The notes below the pieces were generated by a model. It was not told where the DNA came from, ran no database searches, and was given only the letters and a program-made list of their open reading frames with translations. Both the position numbers and the translations under genes were made by a program. This document shows, piece after piece, positions 18,978 through 28,069 of a stretch of DNA of 64,000 bases. The stretch lies in the NCBI GenBank assembly GCA_017307955.1, contig JAFKFV010000011.1, positions 248,001-312,000 on the forward strand. The letters run 5' to 3'. Each line of letters opens with the position of its first letter. Position 1 is the stretch's first letter. The DNA comes from Allobosea sp. (lineage in GTDB: Bacteria > Pseudomonadota > Alphaproteobacteria > Rhizobiales > Kaistiaceae).

Positions 18978-19694
18978 GTGCAGATGAAGGTCCAGCTCCG
19001 CACGCTGCCGACGCAGGTCGCCGGCGTTCTCATCCGGCGCATTGCCAGCGATGCGTTCACGGACGGGCTGGTGCCGTCGGAACAGCAGATTTCGGTGGAG
19101 TTCGGCGTCTCACGCGCCGTCGCGCGCGAGGCGCTGAAGATCCTCAGCGCCCTCGACATGGTCGAGATCGCGCAGGGGCGGCGCGTCACCATCCGCCCGA
19201 TCGCCGAATGGGACTATCTGAGCCCGCTGCTCATCGAATGGCTGCCGCAGGAGCAGGTGCATGACCTGCTCGTCGAATTGCATCATGCGCGGCTCATCTT
19301 CGAGCCGGCGATCGCCGGCGAGGCGGCGAGGCGGCTGACCGAGGCCGACCTCAAGCGCCTCGGCGCCATCCTCTCCGCCATGGAGCGCCATGAACGCGAG
19401 CCCGACGTCTATGTCGAGCTCGACTTCGACTTCCACATGGAAATCTGCCGCGCGACGCGCAACCGCATCCTCGACCGCTTCATGTATTCCTCGCGCTGGT
19501 GGCAACTGGCGAGCCGCCGCGTGTCGAACCAGGCGCCGGACGCGCTGCCGACGGCGACTCGCCAGCACCGCGCCATCTACGAGGCGCTGGCGTCGCGCGA
19601 CGCCCCTGCTGCCGAGGCGGCGATGCGCATCCATCTCGAAGTGACGCTGAAGGCGATCGCCGAACTCGATCTCGATTTCGTCGATCGCGCCTGA
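18978..19694 (+). CDS. GntR-family regulator, FadR/FCD subfamily
   Basis: A 238-residue regulator with an N-terminal winged helix (PSEQQISVEFGVSRAVAREALKIL, about 33-56) and an all-helical FCD ligand-binding domain. Metal/ligand residues are likely in DFDFHMEICRA and the late RQHRAIYEAL and MRIHLE segments. It probably responds to a sugar acid or its breakdown product and controls the units on both sides. GTG 18978 is preferred because a GAGGGGG run lies 9-10 nt upstream; ATG 18984 is the alternative. Confidence 0.88.
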   Translation: MQMKVQLRTLPTQVAGVLIRRIASDAFTDGLVPSEQQISVEFGVSRAVAREALKILSALDMVEIAQGRRVTIRPIAEWDYLSPLLIEWLPQEQVHDLLVELHHARLIFEPAIAGEAARRLTEADLKRLGAILSAMERHEREPDVYVELDFDFHMEICRATRNRILDRFMYSSRWWQLASRRVSNQAPDALPTATRQHRAIYEALASRDAPAAEAAMRIHLEVTLKAIAELDLDFVDRA

Positions 19695-19810
19695 GAGCGG
19701 TTCGGGCGCCTTAGGGCTGCGACGCGGCAGCAGGTGGCGCTTCCGGGCAGAGGCCATGGCGGGCTCGATGGATCTCGCCGCCGAAAACCGTCTTGCGGCC
19801 GCCCAAACTC

Positions 19811-19840
19811 ACTTGTCAGATGAGCGGATAACCGTATAAA
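19811..19840 (+). promoter_or_regulatory. Promoter with overlapping GntR operator, site 2
   Basis: A -35 element TTGTCA (19813-19818) and -10 element TATAAA (19835-19840) are 16 nt apart, each one mismatch from consensus. The sequence ACTTGTCAGATGAG (19811-19824) matches site 1 in 12 of 14 bases and covers the -35 box. It reads toward the aldo/keto reductase gene, so GntR binding would block it. Confidence 0.6.
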
Positions 19841-19897
19841 AGAACAAGGAGACGAGGCGGCCGCCGAAAATCGCCGCCCGGCATTGGGAGGAAGAGC

Positions 19898-20878
19898 ATG
19901 CAGTATCGCCGTCTGGGCGGATCGCCGGTCGAGGTGTCGGAAATCGGCCTCGGCACCTGGGGCATGTCGGGCTCGTTCTGGGGCGCCGCCGACGACGCGG
20001 AATCGATCCGCGTCATCCATCGCGCCCTCGATCTCGGCGTCACGCTGATCGACACCGCCGAGGCCTATGGCGCTGGCCATTCCGAGGAGGTCCTCGGCGA
20101 GGCGCTGGTCGGCCGCCGCGACAAGGCGGTGATCGCGACCAAGGTGGCCCCGAACCATCTCGATCCGGCCGATGTGCTGGAAGCCTTCGAGGGCTCGCTG
20201 AAGCGGCTGAAGACCGACTTCATCGACGTCTACTTCATCCACTGGCCGCATCCCGATTATCCGATCGGCGACACGATGGGCGCGCTGGAGAAGCTGCGCC
20301 GCGAAGGCAAGATCCGCGCGATCGGCGTCTCCAATTTCGGCATCAAGCAGATCGAGGAGGCCAACCAGCATGGCACGATCGACGTGCTGCAGCCGCCCTA
20401 CAACATGCTCTGGCGCGAGGTCGAGGCAGAGATCCTGCCTTATTGCCGCGAGCATGCGATCGGCATCATCCCCTATAGCGGCCTTGCGCAGGGGCTTCTG
20501 ACCGGCACGCTCCGTCCCGACACGCAGTTCGCCGAAGGCGACGAGCGGCGGACGACGGTGCTCTTCCAGCCCGGCACCTATGAGAAGGCGCTCGCAGCGG
20601 TCGAGGGTCTCCGGCCGATCGCGGCCAAATATGGCAAGACGATCCCGCAGCTCGCCGTGCAGTGGCTCACGAGCCGCCCCGGTGTCAGCTCGCCGCTGCT
20701 CGGCGCCCGCACGGTGCGCGAGATCGAGGAAAATGCCGGCAGCGTCGGCTGGACCATTTCGCCCGAGGATGTCGCGGCGATGGACGCGCTGACCGCGCCG
20801 GTCTGGGCCGAGATCGCCTCCAAGGGCGACATGTTCGGCTACTGGACCCGTCACCACCGCCCGCGCGCTCAGAAGTAG
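19898..20878 (+). CDS. Aldo/keto reductase
   Basis: A 326-residue NADP-dependent TIM-barrel reductase. The tetrad is Asp52, Tyr57, Lys82 and His115 ([21 protein letters not shown]). The family oxidises or reduces sugars and aldehydes. It opens a plus-strand series with an enolase-superfamily enzyme and an NAD-dependent epimerase, suggesting oxidation of an aldose to an aldonolactone or the reverse. Confidence 0.88.
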   Translation: MQYRRLGGSPVEVSEIGLGTWGMSGSFWGAADDAESIRVIHRALDLGVTLIDTAEAYGAGHSEEVLGEALVGRRDKAVIATKVAPNHLDPADVLEAFEGSLKRLKTDFIDVYFIHWPHPDYPIGDTMGALEKLRREGKIRAIGVSNFGIKQIEEANQHGTIDVLQPPYNMLWREVEAEILPYCREHAIGIIPYSGLAQGLLTGTLRPDTQFAEGDERRTTVLFQPGTYEKALAAVEGLRPIAAKYGKTIPQLAVQWLTSRPGVSSPLLGARTVREIEENAGSVGWTISPEDVAAMDALTAPVWAEIASKGDMFGYWTRHHRPRAQK

Positions 20879-21136
20879 CGCCGGGTCACCCGGAACCCCG
20901 CGCGCCCGCCTTCTCCTCCTCCGTGCCAGCGCCCCGGTGCGGAGCCCCCCTCCACGGAGGGCGGCGCGCGGGGTGACCGCCCGCCGGGACGGCGCTCTGC
21001 GCCGTTCCGCGACATTCTGGGTCGCCGCGCCGATGACGGGGCGCGGACGCCCATCCAGCACGCGCCGAAAAGCGTCCGGCAGGGCATGATCGCCGCCGGC
21101 GCCGCGCCACCCATAAGGACGAGGGAGAGAGGTTCC

Positions 21137-22294
21137 ATGAAGATCACCGACATCAAGACCGCCGTGGTCGCCTATCACGGCCACGCGACGCTGGTCCGCA
21201 TCGACACCGACGAAGGGATCTACGGCATCGGCGAGGCCAATCCGGATGCCGGCGCCGCGGCGATCGTCGGGCTGATCTCGGAGCTGAAGCACGAGCTGAT
21301 CGGCGAGGACCCCCGCAATGTCGAATATTGCTGGGACAAGCTGCGCAAGGCGCACATCTTCTCCGGCGCGCAGTCGGGCGTCTTCCTGATCGCGCTGTCA
21401 GGCATCGAGATCGCGCTCTGGGACCTCGCCGCCAAGGCCGCCGGCCAGCCGCTCTACCGCATGATGGGCGGCAAGTATCGCGACAAGATCCGCCTCTATG
21501 CCGATTGCGGCGATGGCGACGAGAAGTCGGGCTCGCCGGCCGGCTGCGCGGCGCGCGCCAAGCGCATGGTCGCCGAGGGCTTCACGGCGCTGAAGTTCGA
21601 CATCGACAACCTGAACCATCCCGCCAAGTTCGACCGGATGAACCATACGGCGAACAATGCCGAGATCCGTTCGATGGTCGAGCGCGTGCAGGCGGTGCGC
21701 GAGGCGATCGGCCCCGATATCGACCTCTGCATCGACCTGCATGGCCGCTATGACGTGCCGAGCGCCTGCCGCATCGCCTGGGAGATGGAGCCGTTCAACC
21801 TGCTCTGGCTCGAGGAGCCGATCCCGGCCGAGAATGTCGACGCGCTCCGCCAGATCCGCTCGCGCAGCCGCACGCCGATCTGCATCGGCGAGAACCTCTA
21901 TATGCGCTGGGGCTTCCGCGAGATGATGCAGCAGCAGGTCGCGGACGTGATCATGCCCGACGTGCCGAAATGCGGCGGCCTCGCCGAGAGCAAGAAGATC
22001 GCCAACCTCGCCGAGATCTACTACCTGCCCTTCGCGCCGCATCTCGTCTCGACGCCGATCGGCACCATGGCAACCGCGCAGACCTGCGCCGTCGTGCCGA
22101 ACTTCCTGGTGCTCGAGTGGCATGCCCTCGAGGAGCGCGAGGCCTGGGACAGCTATGTGAAGCTCCCGAACGGCGCCAAGTCGATCGTCGAGGACGGCCA
22201 CATCGTCATCCCCGAGACCCCCGGCATCGGCGTCGAGCTCGACATGGACGGCGTGCGCCGCCATGCCGTCCCCGGCTTCGGCATCTTCGCCTGA
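21137..22294 (+). CDS. Enolase-superfamily enzyme (mandelate racemase/muconate lactonizing family)
   Basis: A 385-residue enzyme of the same superfamily as the one at 13958 but clearly a different subgroup. Metal ligands are Asp200 (CIDLHGRYD), Glu226 (WLEEPIP) and Glu252 (GENLYMRWG), with Lys153 (LKFDID) and a His in FAPHLVSTP as likely catalytic residues. Dehydration or epimerisation of a sugar acid is probable. The start at 21137 has GAGAGAGG upstream; an earlier in-frame ATG at 21086 lacks support. Confidence 0.82.
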   Translation: MKITDIKTAVVAYHGHATLVRIDTDEGIYGIGEANPDAGAAAIVGLISELKHELIGEDPRNVEYCWDKLRKAHIFSGAQSGVFLIALSGIEIALWDLAAKAAGQPLYRMMGGKYRDKIRLYADCGDGDEKSGSPAGCAARAKRMVAEGFTALKFDIDNLNHPAKFDRMNHTANNAEIRSMVERVQAVREAIGPDIDLCIDLHGRYDVPSACRIAWEMEPFNLLWLEEPIPAENVDALRQIRSRSRTPICIGENLYMRWGFREMMQQQVADVIMPDVPKCGGLAESKKIANLAEIYYLPFAPHLVSTPIGTMATAQTCAVVPNFLVLEWHALEEREAWDSYVKLPNGAKSIVEDGHIVIPETPGIGVELDMDGVRRHAVPGFGIFA

Positions 22295-22365
22295 CGATAT
22301 CCGCCGGGGCCGCACGCGGCTCCGGCCCTTCCTCGATAGGGCCACGACACGGGGCCAGGAAACCC

Positions 22366-23262
22366 ATGGGCAAGCGCATTGTCTTCACCGGCGGCAGCGG
22401 CAAGGCCGGCCGCTTCGTCATCCCCTCCCTCGTCGCCAAGGGCTACGAGGTGCTCAATCTCGATCTCGTGCCGCTGGATTTCCCCGGCGTCGAGACGATG
22501 ATCGTCGATCTCGCCGACAGCGGCGAGGCGTTCAACGCGCTCTCCAGCCATTTCGGCTTCCCGGAGTATTTCTCCGGCAAGGGCAGGGCGCCGATCGACG
22601 CGGTGGTGCATTTCGCGGCGATCCCGCGCATCTTCGCGCGGCCCGACAACGCCATGTTCCGCACCAATGTGCTCTCGACATACAATGTGCTCGAGGCGGC
22701 GACGAAGCTCGGCATCCGCAAGATCGTGACCGCGTCGAGCGAGACGGTCTACGGCATCTGCTTCGCCGAGGGCGACCGCGATTTCACGAGCTTCCCGGTT
22801 GACGAGGAGAGCGACGCCGATCCGACCGACAGCTATGGCCTTTCCAAGATCGTCGGCGAGAAGATCGCGCGCTCCTTCGCCTCGCGCAGCGGCGCCGACA
22901 TCTATGCGCTGCGCATCGGCGCGGTGACGGCGCCCGAGGACTACAAGCGCTTCGCCGCCAATCTCGCCGATCCGCTGTCGCGCAAGCGCGATGCCTGGAG
23001 CTATATCGACGTCAACGACCTCGCGGAGATCGTGCATCGCTGCGTCGAGACCGACGGGCTCGGGTTCCAGATCTTCAACGCCACCAATGACCGCATCATC
23101 GCCAACGAGCCGACCGAGGAATTCCTCGCCAAGCACCAGCCGCAGACGCCGCTGACGCGGCCGCTGCCAGGCTATGAGGCGCCGCTCTCCAACCGCAAGG
23201 CCCGCGAGCTGCTCGGCTTCCGCGAGGCGGGCGACTGGCGCCGCTTCGTCCCGACGAGCTGA
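22366..23262 (+). CDS. NAD-dependent epimerase/dehydratase (extended SDR)
   Basis: A 298-residue extended SDR. It has the dinucleotide loop GGSGKAGR (9-16), the catalytic Ser in TASSETVYG, and Tyr-Lys in SYGLSKIVGE. The size and motifs resemble uronate dehydrogenases and sugar epimerases acting on free sugars rather than nucleotide sugars. It closes the aldo/keto reductase-enolase series. Uronate dehydrogenase is a reasonable but unproven guess. Confidence 0.75.
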   Translation: MGKRIVFTGGSGKAGRFVIPSLVAKGYEVLNLDLVPLDFPGVETMIVDLADSGEAFNALSSHFGFPEYFSGKGRAPIDAVVHFAAIPRIFARPDNAMFRTNVLSTYNVLEAATKLGIRKIVTASSETVYGICFAEGDRDFTSFPVDEESDADPTDSYGLSKIVGEKIARSFASRSGADIYALRIGAVTAPEDYKRFAANLADPLSRKRDAWSYIDVNDLAEIVHRCVETDGLGFQIFNATNDRIIANEPTEEFLAKHQPQTPLTRPLPGYEAPLSNRKARELLGFREAGDWRRFVPTS

Positions 23263-23346
23263 TCGGCGGCCCTTGCCGCGAGCCTCCCGCGTGATCCATC
23301 CTCGCGGGAGCGCGCCGTTCACAGGCGCCTCATCGCGGAGGAGCGG

Positions 23347-23517
23347 ATGATTGCGATCGGGTGTCTCGCGCCGATCATTCTCGGCGTCGGCGGCGTGCTG
23401 GTCGGCAATGCGCTGGCCGGCAGCATGGGTGCGATCTGGGGCGGCGTCGCCGGGCTCTTCGGCGGCGGCCTCATCCTCGGCGGTGTCGGCTGGATCGCGC
23501 GCCAGATGAAGGAATGA
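23347..23517 (+). CDS. Small glycine-rich membrane protein (56 aa)
   Basis: A short gene with a strong GGAGGA ribosome-binding site 4 nt before ATG 23347. The product is almost entirely hydrophobic with many glycines (IILGVGGVLVGNALAG and VAGLFGGGLILGGVGW), giving two likely membrane helices with glycine-zipper spacing. No known family is recognised. It stands alone between the epimerase and HAD genes. Confidence 0.6.
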   Translation: MIAIGCLAPIILGVGGVLVGNALAGSMGAIWGGVAGLFGGGLILGGVGWIARQMKE

Positions 23518-23607
23518 CTCGCCCACCGCCTTCGTGCCATACCGGTCGCCGTCCCCGGCCGAGCCCCAGCTTTTCCCCGCCGGGTCCGACAGCTGAGGAG
23601 TTTTCCA

Positions 23608-24282
23608 TTGTCCGGCACGGATCTCTTTCAAGGCGCGACCTTCGCCGCGCTCCTTTTCGACATGGACGGCACGCTCCTGTCCTCGATCGAGGCGGCGGAG
23701 CGGATCTGGTCGCGCTGGGCGGCCCGGCACGGTCTCGATGTCGAAACATTCCTGCCGACGATCCATGGCAAGCGCGCGGTCGAGACGATCGCCGCGCTCG
23801 GCCTTCCCGGCGTCGATGCCGTCCATGAGGCTGATCAGCTGACGCTCGCCGAGATGGACGACATGGGCGGCATCCGCGCCATCGACGGCGCGGTCGATTT
23901 CCTCGCTGGCCTTCCCGGCCATCGCTGGGCGATTGTGACCTCGGCGCCGCGGCCGCTCGCGCTGCGACGCCTGGCCGCCGCCGGCGTGCCGGTGCCGGAC
24001 CTCCTCATCACCGCCGACGATGTCGTGAACGGCAAGCCGCGGCCGGACTGCTATCTGCTGGCTGCCGAGCGCCTCGGCGTCGATATCGCCGCCTGCCTCG
24101 TGGTCGAGGACGCCCCGGCCGGAATCGCCGCCGGCGAGGCGTCGGGGGCAGCGGTACTCGTGGTGGCGGCGACGCATCGCGAGGAAATGGCGACACCGCA
24201 TCCCACGATCGGCAGCTATGCCGAACTCGTCATCACGCTCGAGGACGGCGGAGTCAGAGTGCACCGCGCGCCCGCGGCCTGA
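23608..24282 (+). CDS. HAD-superfamily sugar-phosphate phosphatase
   Basis: A 224-residue HAD hydrolase like GS1/YfbT-type phosphatases. The nucleophile and acid aspartates are Asp18 and Asp20 (LLFDMDGTLL), motif II is VTSAPRP, the motif III lysine is in NGKPRPD and motif IV is VVEDAPAG. It should dephosphorylate small sugar or polyol phosphates. Translation appears to start at TTG 23608 with GAGGAG 8-9 nt upstream, because the first in-frame ATG falls inside the catalytic motif. Confidence 0.85.
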   Translation: MSGTDLFQGATFAALLFDMDGTLLSSIEAAERIWSRWAARHGLDVETFLPTIHGKRAVETIAALGLPGVDAVHEADQLTLAEMDDMGGIRAIDGAVDFLAGLPGHRWAIVTSAPRPLALRRLAAAGVPVPDLLITADDVVNGKPRPDCYLLAAERLGVDIAACLVVEDAPAGIAAGEASGAAVLVVAATHREEMATPHPTIGSYAELVITLEDGGVRVHRAPAA

Positions 24283-24288
24283 GCCCGG

Positions 24289-25062
24289 TCACGCCCTCGT
24301 CGCGGCGAGGCAGCCGCCGAACACCGGCGTGTTGCCGACGATGAGCGCGCCGTGACGATAGAGCGTCGCAAGGCCGGTCCATGACACGGGCTCGACGATC
24401 CAGAGCGTGCCGTGCGCCGCCGTGCCCTTGAGGCGCGTATCGGCGGCGGCGATCGCCTCCAGCATCGCCGCCGGCTCGGTGCCGGCGCGGAAGATGACGA
24501 CCGTATCGGCGCCGCCCTCGATGCGCGGCCCGGCCGCCGCCGCCAATCCCGCGACGGCGGTGGCGACAAGAAGCGCCGCGACGGCGCGGCGCGCCGGCGG
24601 GCCCTCGCCCGGCCCGCGCAGGAGCCATGCGGCGACGAGGGGCAGGCCGCCGAAGACGGCCAGCCAGCCGATATCCCAGGCGATCGGCTGCGCCGCATCC
24701 ATGCGGATGTGATGGAGGCCGAGCACCCAGTGCACCAGGAGCGCGTCGACGCAGTGCCAGGTGCCGAAGCCGGCGAGGACGAGCGCGGCCATCCGGCGCA
24801 GCGACAGGCCCGGTGACCGCGCCCTCCGCGCCGCCACCAGCAGGCCGGCGCCGATGAGTGCGATGACATACATCGCGAGATGAAACACGCCGTCGGCGAC
24901 CATCTGGAAGCGGAGATCGCCCGCCGCCGGCCCGTCGATGGCCGAGAGGAGATGGTGCCACTGCAGGATCTGGTGCAGCAGGATGCCGTCGAAGAAGCCG
25001 CCGAGCGCGAAGCCGATCATGGCATAGCCGGCGATGGCCCGGCGATCGGCGGAAGGGCTCAT
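24289..25062 (-). CDS. DUF2243 integral membrane protein
   Basis: A 257-residue membrane protein. The segment GGFFDGILLHQILQWHH in the first helix and WHCVDALLVHWVLGLHH in the third are histidine-rich and typical of the DUF2243 family, whose function is unknown; metal or heme binding in the membrane is a possible reading of the histidines. The start at 25062 overlaps the upstream stop (ATGA). Convergent with the HAD gene. Confidence 0.8.
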   Translation of the reverse strand: MSPSADRRAIAGYAMIGFALGGFFDGILLHQILQWHHLLSAIDGPAAGDLRFQMVADGVFHLAMYVIALIGAGLLVAARRARSPGLSLRRMAALVLAGFGTWHCVDALLVHWVLGLHHIRMDAAQPIAWDIGWLAVFGGLPLVAAWLLRGPGEGPPARRAVAALLVATAVAGLAAAAGPRIEGGADTVVIFRAGTEPAAMLEAIAAADTRLKGTAAHGTLWIVEPVSWTGLATLYRHGALIVGNTPVFGGCLAATRA

Positions 25063-25376
25063 GCCACGAATGCCAGCACGATGAGCAGCGCGACGATACC
25101 GAGCATGCCGTAGAGCTTCCACGAGATCGCGCGGCGCGGCGTCTGCGTGTCGGCATTGAACGGGCGCATCGCGCTGCCGGTCTCGCTGGCATTGGCGCCC
25201 GGCGGCGGCCTCTCCGCGCCGGCGTACTCGCTTTCGAGCACCGGCTGCGCAGCACCGCCGGCCTCCGCGTCGGTCTCGAGCGGCGCCATGGCCGGATCGA
25301 AGCCCGGCACCTTGTCGCCGGTCCGGCCCTGCTGAATGTCGCCGCGGATCCGCGCGGCCGGAACGTCACTGGTCAT
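25059..25376 (-). CDS. Hypothetical protein with one C-terminal membrane helix
   Basis: A 105-residue protein with a disordered, acidic and proline-containing N-terminal part and a single C-terminal helix (LYGMLGIVALLIVLAFVA), so a tail-anchored topology is likely. It is translationally coupled to the DUF2243 gene by an ATGA overlap and has GGAGGG before its start. No family is recognised. Confidence 0.7.
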   Translation of the reverse strand: MTSDVPAARIRGDIQQGRTGDKVPGFDPAMAPLETDAEAGGAAQPVLESEYAGAERPPPGANASETGSAMRPFNADTQTPRRAISWKLYGMLGIVALLIVLAFVA

Positions 25377-25505
25377 CGCACCCTCCGCCGGCCGAACCGT
25401 CCGCGGCGCGCGATGTTCCGTCCCTGACGCGGAACCGCCTCGCCGAATGGGTGTTCAAAGCGATGGGCGCGGCGGATCGCGGCCGCGTCATCGAAGGAGA
25501 GCGAC

Positions 25506-26558
25506 ATGACCTGGGGCTTCGGCAACATCAAGGACATCGGCAGCAAGGGCGTCGGCAACGTCAAGGGAATGGGAGCCGTCGCCGGCGCCGTGACGAAGCG
25601 CGCATCGGCCGCGCGTCGCCGATCGACGTCGCTGCTGCCGTTCCTCGTCGCAGCGTCTCTGGCGGGACTTGCGGCCTATAACCATGTCCGCGCCCGGCAG
25701 GCAGTGCGCCGGGCGTTGCGCGGCCGGCTGATGCATGTCGGCGCCGTGCGGCTGCATGTCATCGACGAGGGCACCGGCATGCCGCTGGTGCTGCTGCACG
25801 GCAACGGCTCGGCCGCCGAGGATTTCGTCGCGAGCGGCATCATCGACGAGGCGTCGTCGCGCTACCGGATGCTCGCCTTCGACCGGCCCGGTTTCGGCGC
25901 CAGCTCGCGGCCGCGCGACGCGGCCTGGACGCCGGCGGCACAGGCCGATCTCATCCATGCGGCGCTGCAGCAGCTCGGCATCGAGCATTATCTGGTGCTC
26001 GGCCATTCCTTCGGCGCCTCCGTCGCGCTCGAATGCGCGCTGCGCCATCCGGAATCGGTCGCCGGGGTCGTGGTCGTCTCGGGCTATTATTTCCCGAAGC
26101 CGCACCCGGCTATGGCGCTCGCCGCGCTGCCGGCCGTCCCGATCCTCGGCACCATCGCCCGCTATACGGTCCTGCCGCTTCTCGCCCGCAAGGCCTGGCC
26201 GCTGGTGCTCGAAAAGATGTTCCGCCCGGCGCCGATCGCGCCGCGCTTCGCGGCCTCGCTCGAGGAACTCAGCGCCGCGCCCGAGGCGCTGCGCTCGGTC
26301 GCGGCCGAGTCGGCCCTGCTCATCGCGGCCTCGGCCATGGTGCCCGATTATGGCCGCATCCGCGTTCCGGTCGGCATCCTCGCCGGCGCGGCCGACGACG
26401 TGATCCCCGCCGTGGAACAGGCCGAGCTGCTGAAGGCCGCCATTCCCGGCGCGCATCTGGAGATCGTGCCGCTGACCGGGCACATGGTGCAGCAGACTGC
26501 GCCGGACGCCGTCCTTGCCATGATCGACCGCATCGAGACCGCCCGCCGCGCCGCCTGA
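25506..26558 (+). CDS. Alpha/beta hydrolase with N-terminal membrane anchor
   Basis: A 350-residue protein. Residues 1-40 are glycine- and lysine-rich, 42-58 form a hydrophobic helix, and 75-345 form an alpha/beta hydrolase. The nucleophile is Ser168 (GHSFGAS), the oxyanion segment HGNGSAAEDF, the acid Asp in AGAADDVIP and the His in LTGHMVQQ. It resembles epoxide hydrolase/haloperoxidase-like esterases. The substrate is unknown; it stands as a single gene. Confidence 0.85.
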   Translation: MTWGFGNIKDIGSKGVGNVKGMGAVAGAVTKRASAARRRSTSLLPFLVAASLAGLAAYNHVRARQAVRRALRGRLMHVGAVRLHVIDEGTGMPLVLLHGNGSAAEDFVASGIIDEASSRYRMLAFDRPGFGASSRPRDAAWTPAAQADLIHAALQQLGIEHYLVLGHSFGASVALECALRHPESVAGVVVVSGYYFPKPHPAMALAALPAVPILGTIARYTVLPLLARKAWPLVLEKMFRPAPIAPRFAASLEELSAAPEALRSVAAESALLIAASAMVPDYGRIRVPVGILAGAADDVIPAVEQAELLKAAIPGAHLEIVPLTGHMVQQTAPDAVLAMIDRIETARRAA

Positions 26559-26733
26559 GCCTCGTCGTCTCGCGGGCGCGATCCGCAGCCGGTGCCAAGC
26601 CGTAGAAGCCATGATCCGGTCCGGGTGGCCGCTGGCCGCGGTCCGTCGCGGATGCGGCGCCGGCGCGAATCATGTCCTATCCGGCGCGGCGGTCCCGGCA
26701 GGGGTGGCCGGCATCCCTCATGAGGCCCATGGA

Positions 26734-27633
26734 ATGACTTTTTCGTCCTTCGAGCAGACCGCTTCGCCCGCGCGGGGTTCACGGGCACGCGGACGGCGCC
26801 TTCAAGGCGCCGCGCTCGCCGCCGCCGCGATGGCGCTGCTCGCCGGATGCGCTAACGTGCCGCTTTCCTCCGGGTCGGGCCTTTCTTCCAATGCGAAGCT
26901 CGGCCAGGAGAGCGGCGGCCTCGGCAAGACGCGCAGCTTCGCGGACAAGCAGGCGCTCGCCGCCGCCCGCACGGTCCGCATCGTGCCGACGACGCTGTCG
27001 GCGCAGGCGGCGGGCCGCGTCCCGAAGGCGGCCGACCGCGTCCTCGTCTCCAACGCCATCGACCGGGCGACCTGCATCGCGCTCAGCGACCGCTTCGAGA
27101 TCGTGGCCGGCAATCAGCCGGCCGATCTCGCCGTGCACAGCATCGTCGCGGACATCGTTCCGACCGACAAGGTGCTGGCCGGCGCTTCGGTCGCGGTCTC
27201 GCTCGGCAGCAGCCTGGTCCTGCCGGTCGGCGCGCCGCGCCTGCCGCTCGGCCTTGGCGGGCTGTCCATGGAGGGCGAGGCGCTGGGCCGCTCCGGCGAG
27301 CAGGTCGCCGCGCTGGTCTGGGCCAAGGGCGCCAATTCGATCACCACAAAGCCGCGCGTCTCCGATGTCGGCGATGCCTATGCGCTGGCCTCGTCCTATG
27401 CCGGCGCGCTGGCGAACCTGCTCGCCAAGGGCACGCCGCCGCCGGACGTCAACATCGCCATTCCCTCCGGCCAGAAGGTGCAGTCCTTCCTGGGCGGCAA
27501 GCCGAAATACGCCGCTTGCGACGCCTTCGGCCGCCAGGCCGGCATTCCGGGCCTCGTCAGCGGCATGGTCGGCGCCCCGCCGGAATGGACGGATCCCTCA
27601 TCCCGCACCGCCGCGCCTGCGGCCACACGATAG
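26734..27633 (+). CDS. DUF3313-like outer-membrane lipoprotein
   Basis: A 299-residue lipoprotein. The lipobox LLAGC follows a hydrophobic core (ALAAAAMALLAGC, Cys about 33). The mature part resembles DUF3313 lipoproteins, with ADLAVHSIVADIVPTDK near the middle. The start at 26734 has GAGG 7 nt upstream. The N-region before the signal core is unusually long and arginine-rich. Function unknown. Confidence 0.7.
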   Translation: MTFSSFEQTASPARGSRARGRRLQGAALAAAAMALLAGCANVPLSSGSGLSSNAKLGQESGGLGKTRSFADKQALAAARTVRIVPTTLSAQAAGRVPKAADRVLVSNAIDRATCIALSDRFEIVAGNQPADLAVHSIVADIVPTDKVLAGASVAVSLGSSLVLPVGAPRLPLGLGGLSMEGEALGRSGEQVAALVWAKGANSITTKPRVSDVGDAYALASSYAGALANLLAKGTPPPDVNIAIPSGQKVQSFLGGKPKYAACDAFGRQAGIPGLVSGMVGAPPEWTDPSSRTAAPAATR

Positions 27634-27704
27634 CGCCGCCCGCGCCGTCATCGCGGCTTGACGGAACCCGAGCCATGGTCGGACTTTGACGTGGCGTAGC
27701 TCCG

Positions 27705-27959
27705 ATGGGAACTGTCATGCATGCGTTCGAACGCGTCTCGGTCTGGGAGACCGTGGCCCGCCGCCGGCGGCTGACCAATGTCGAGGAGGCCGCGCGCTGG
27801 CTCCTCGAGAAATGGCCGACGGGGACGGTGAAGCCGCGCAGCTATGGCAAGGCGCTCAGGACCTGCCTCGACGCCCTGAACGGCAAGGCCTCCGCCGCCA
27901 GCGCCCGCGAGGCGCTCGTCAAGGTCGCCGACGACGCCGGCATTCTCGACCAGGCCTGA
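27705..27959 (+). CDS. DUF982-family protein
   Basis: An 84-residue protein with the DUF982 pattern: VSVWETVARRRRLTNVEEAARWLLEKWP, then a Tyr/Ala/Cys stretch and AREALVKVADDAGI at the end. The family is common in Hyphomicrobiales and its function is unknown. An internal ATG at 27717 is an alternative start. Confidence 0.75.
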   Translation: MGTVMHAFERVSVWETVARRRRLTNVEEAARWLLEKWPTGTVKPRSYGKALRTCLDALNGKASAASAREALVKVADDAGILDQA

Positions 27960-28069
27960 GCGCTGCCGGCATTCGCCGATGAATCTTGCAGAGAACCGCA
28001 AAATATTGCATCCATGCCTGCGGCGACGGGCATCGGGCCGTCACATGGCGAAGGACGGGGTGGAGGATC

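Noticed and set aside
20879..21136. GC-rich inverted repeats between the aldo/keto reductase and second enolase genes
   Set aside because: Several short GC stems are possible but none has a T-run or a clear single structure; expected by chance at this GC content.
22153..24264. Open frame of 703 codons on the minus strand across epimerase, small protein and HAD genes
   Set aside because: It runs through three independent plus-strand genes with good ribosome-binding sites and motifs; no domain is visible in it.
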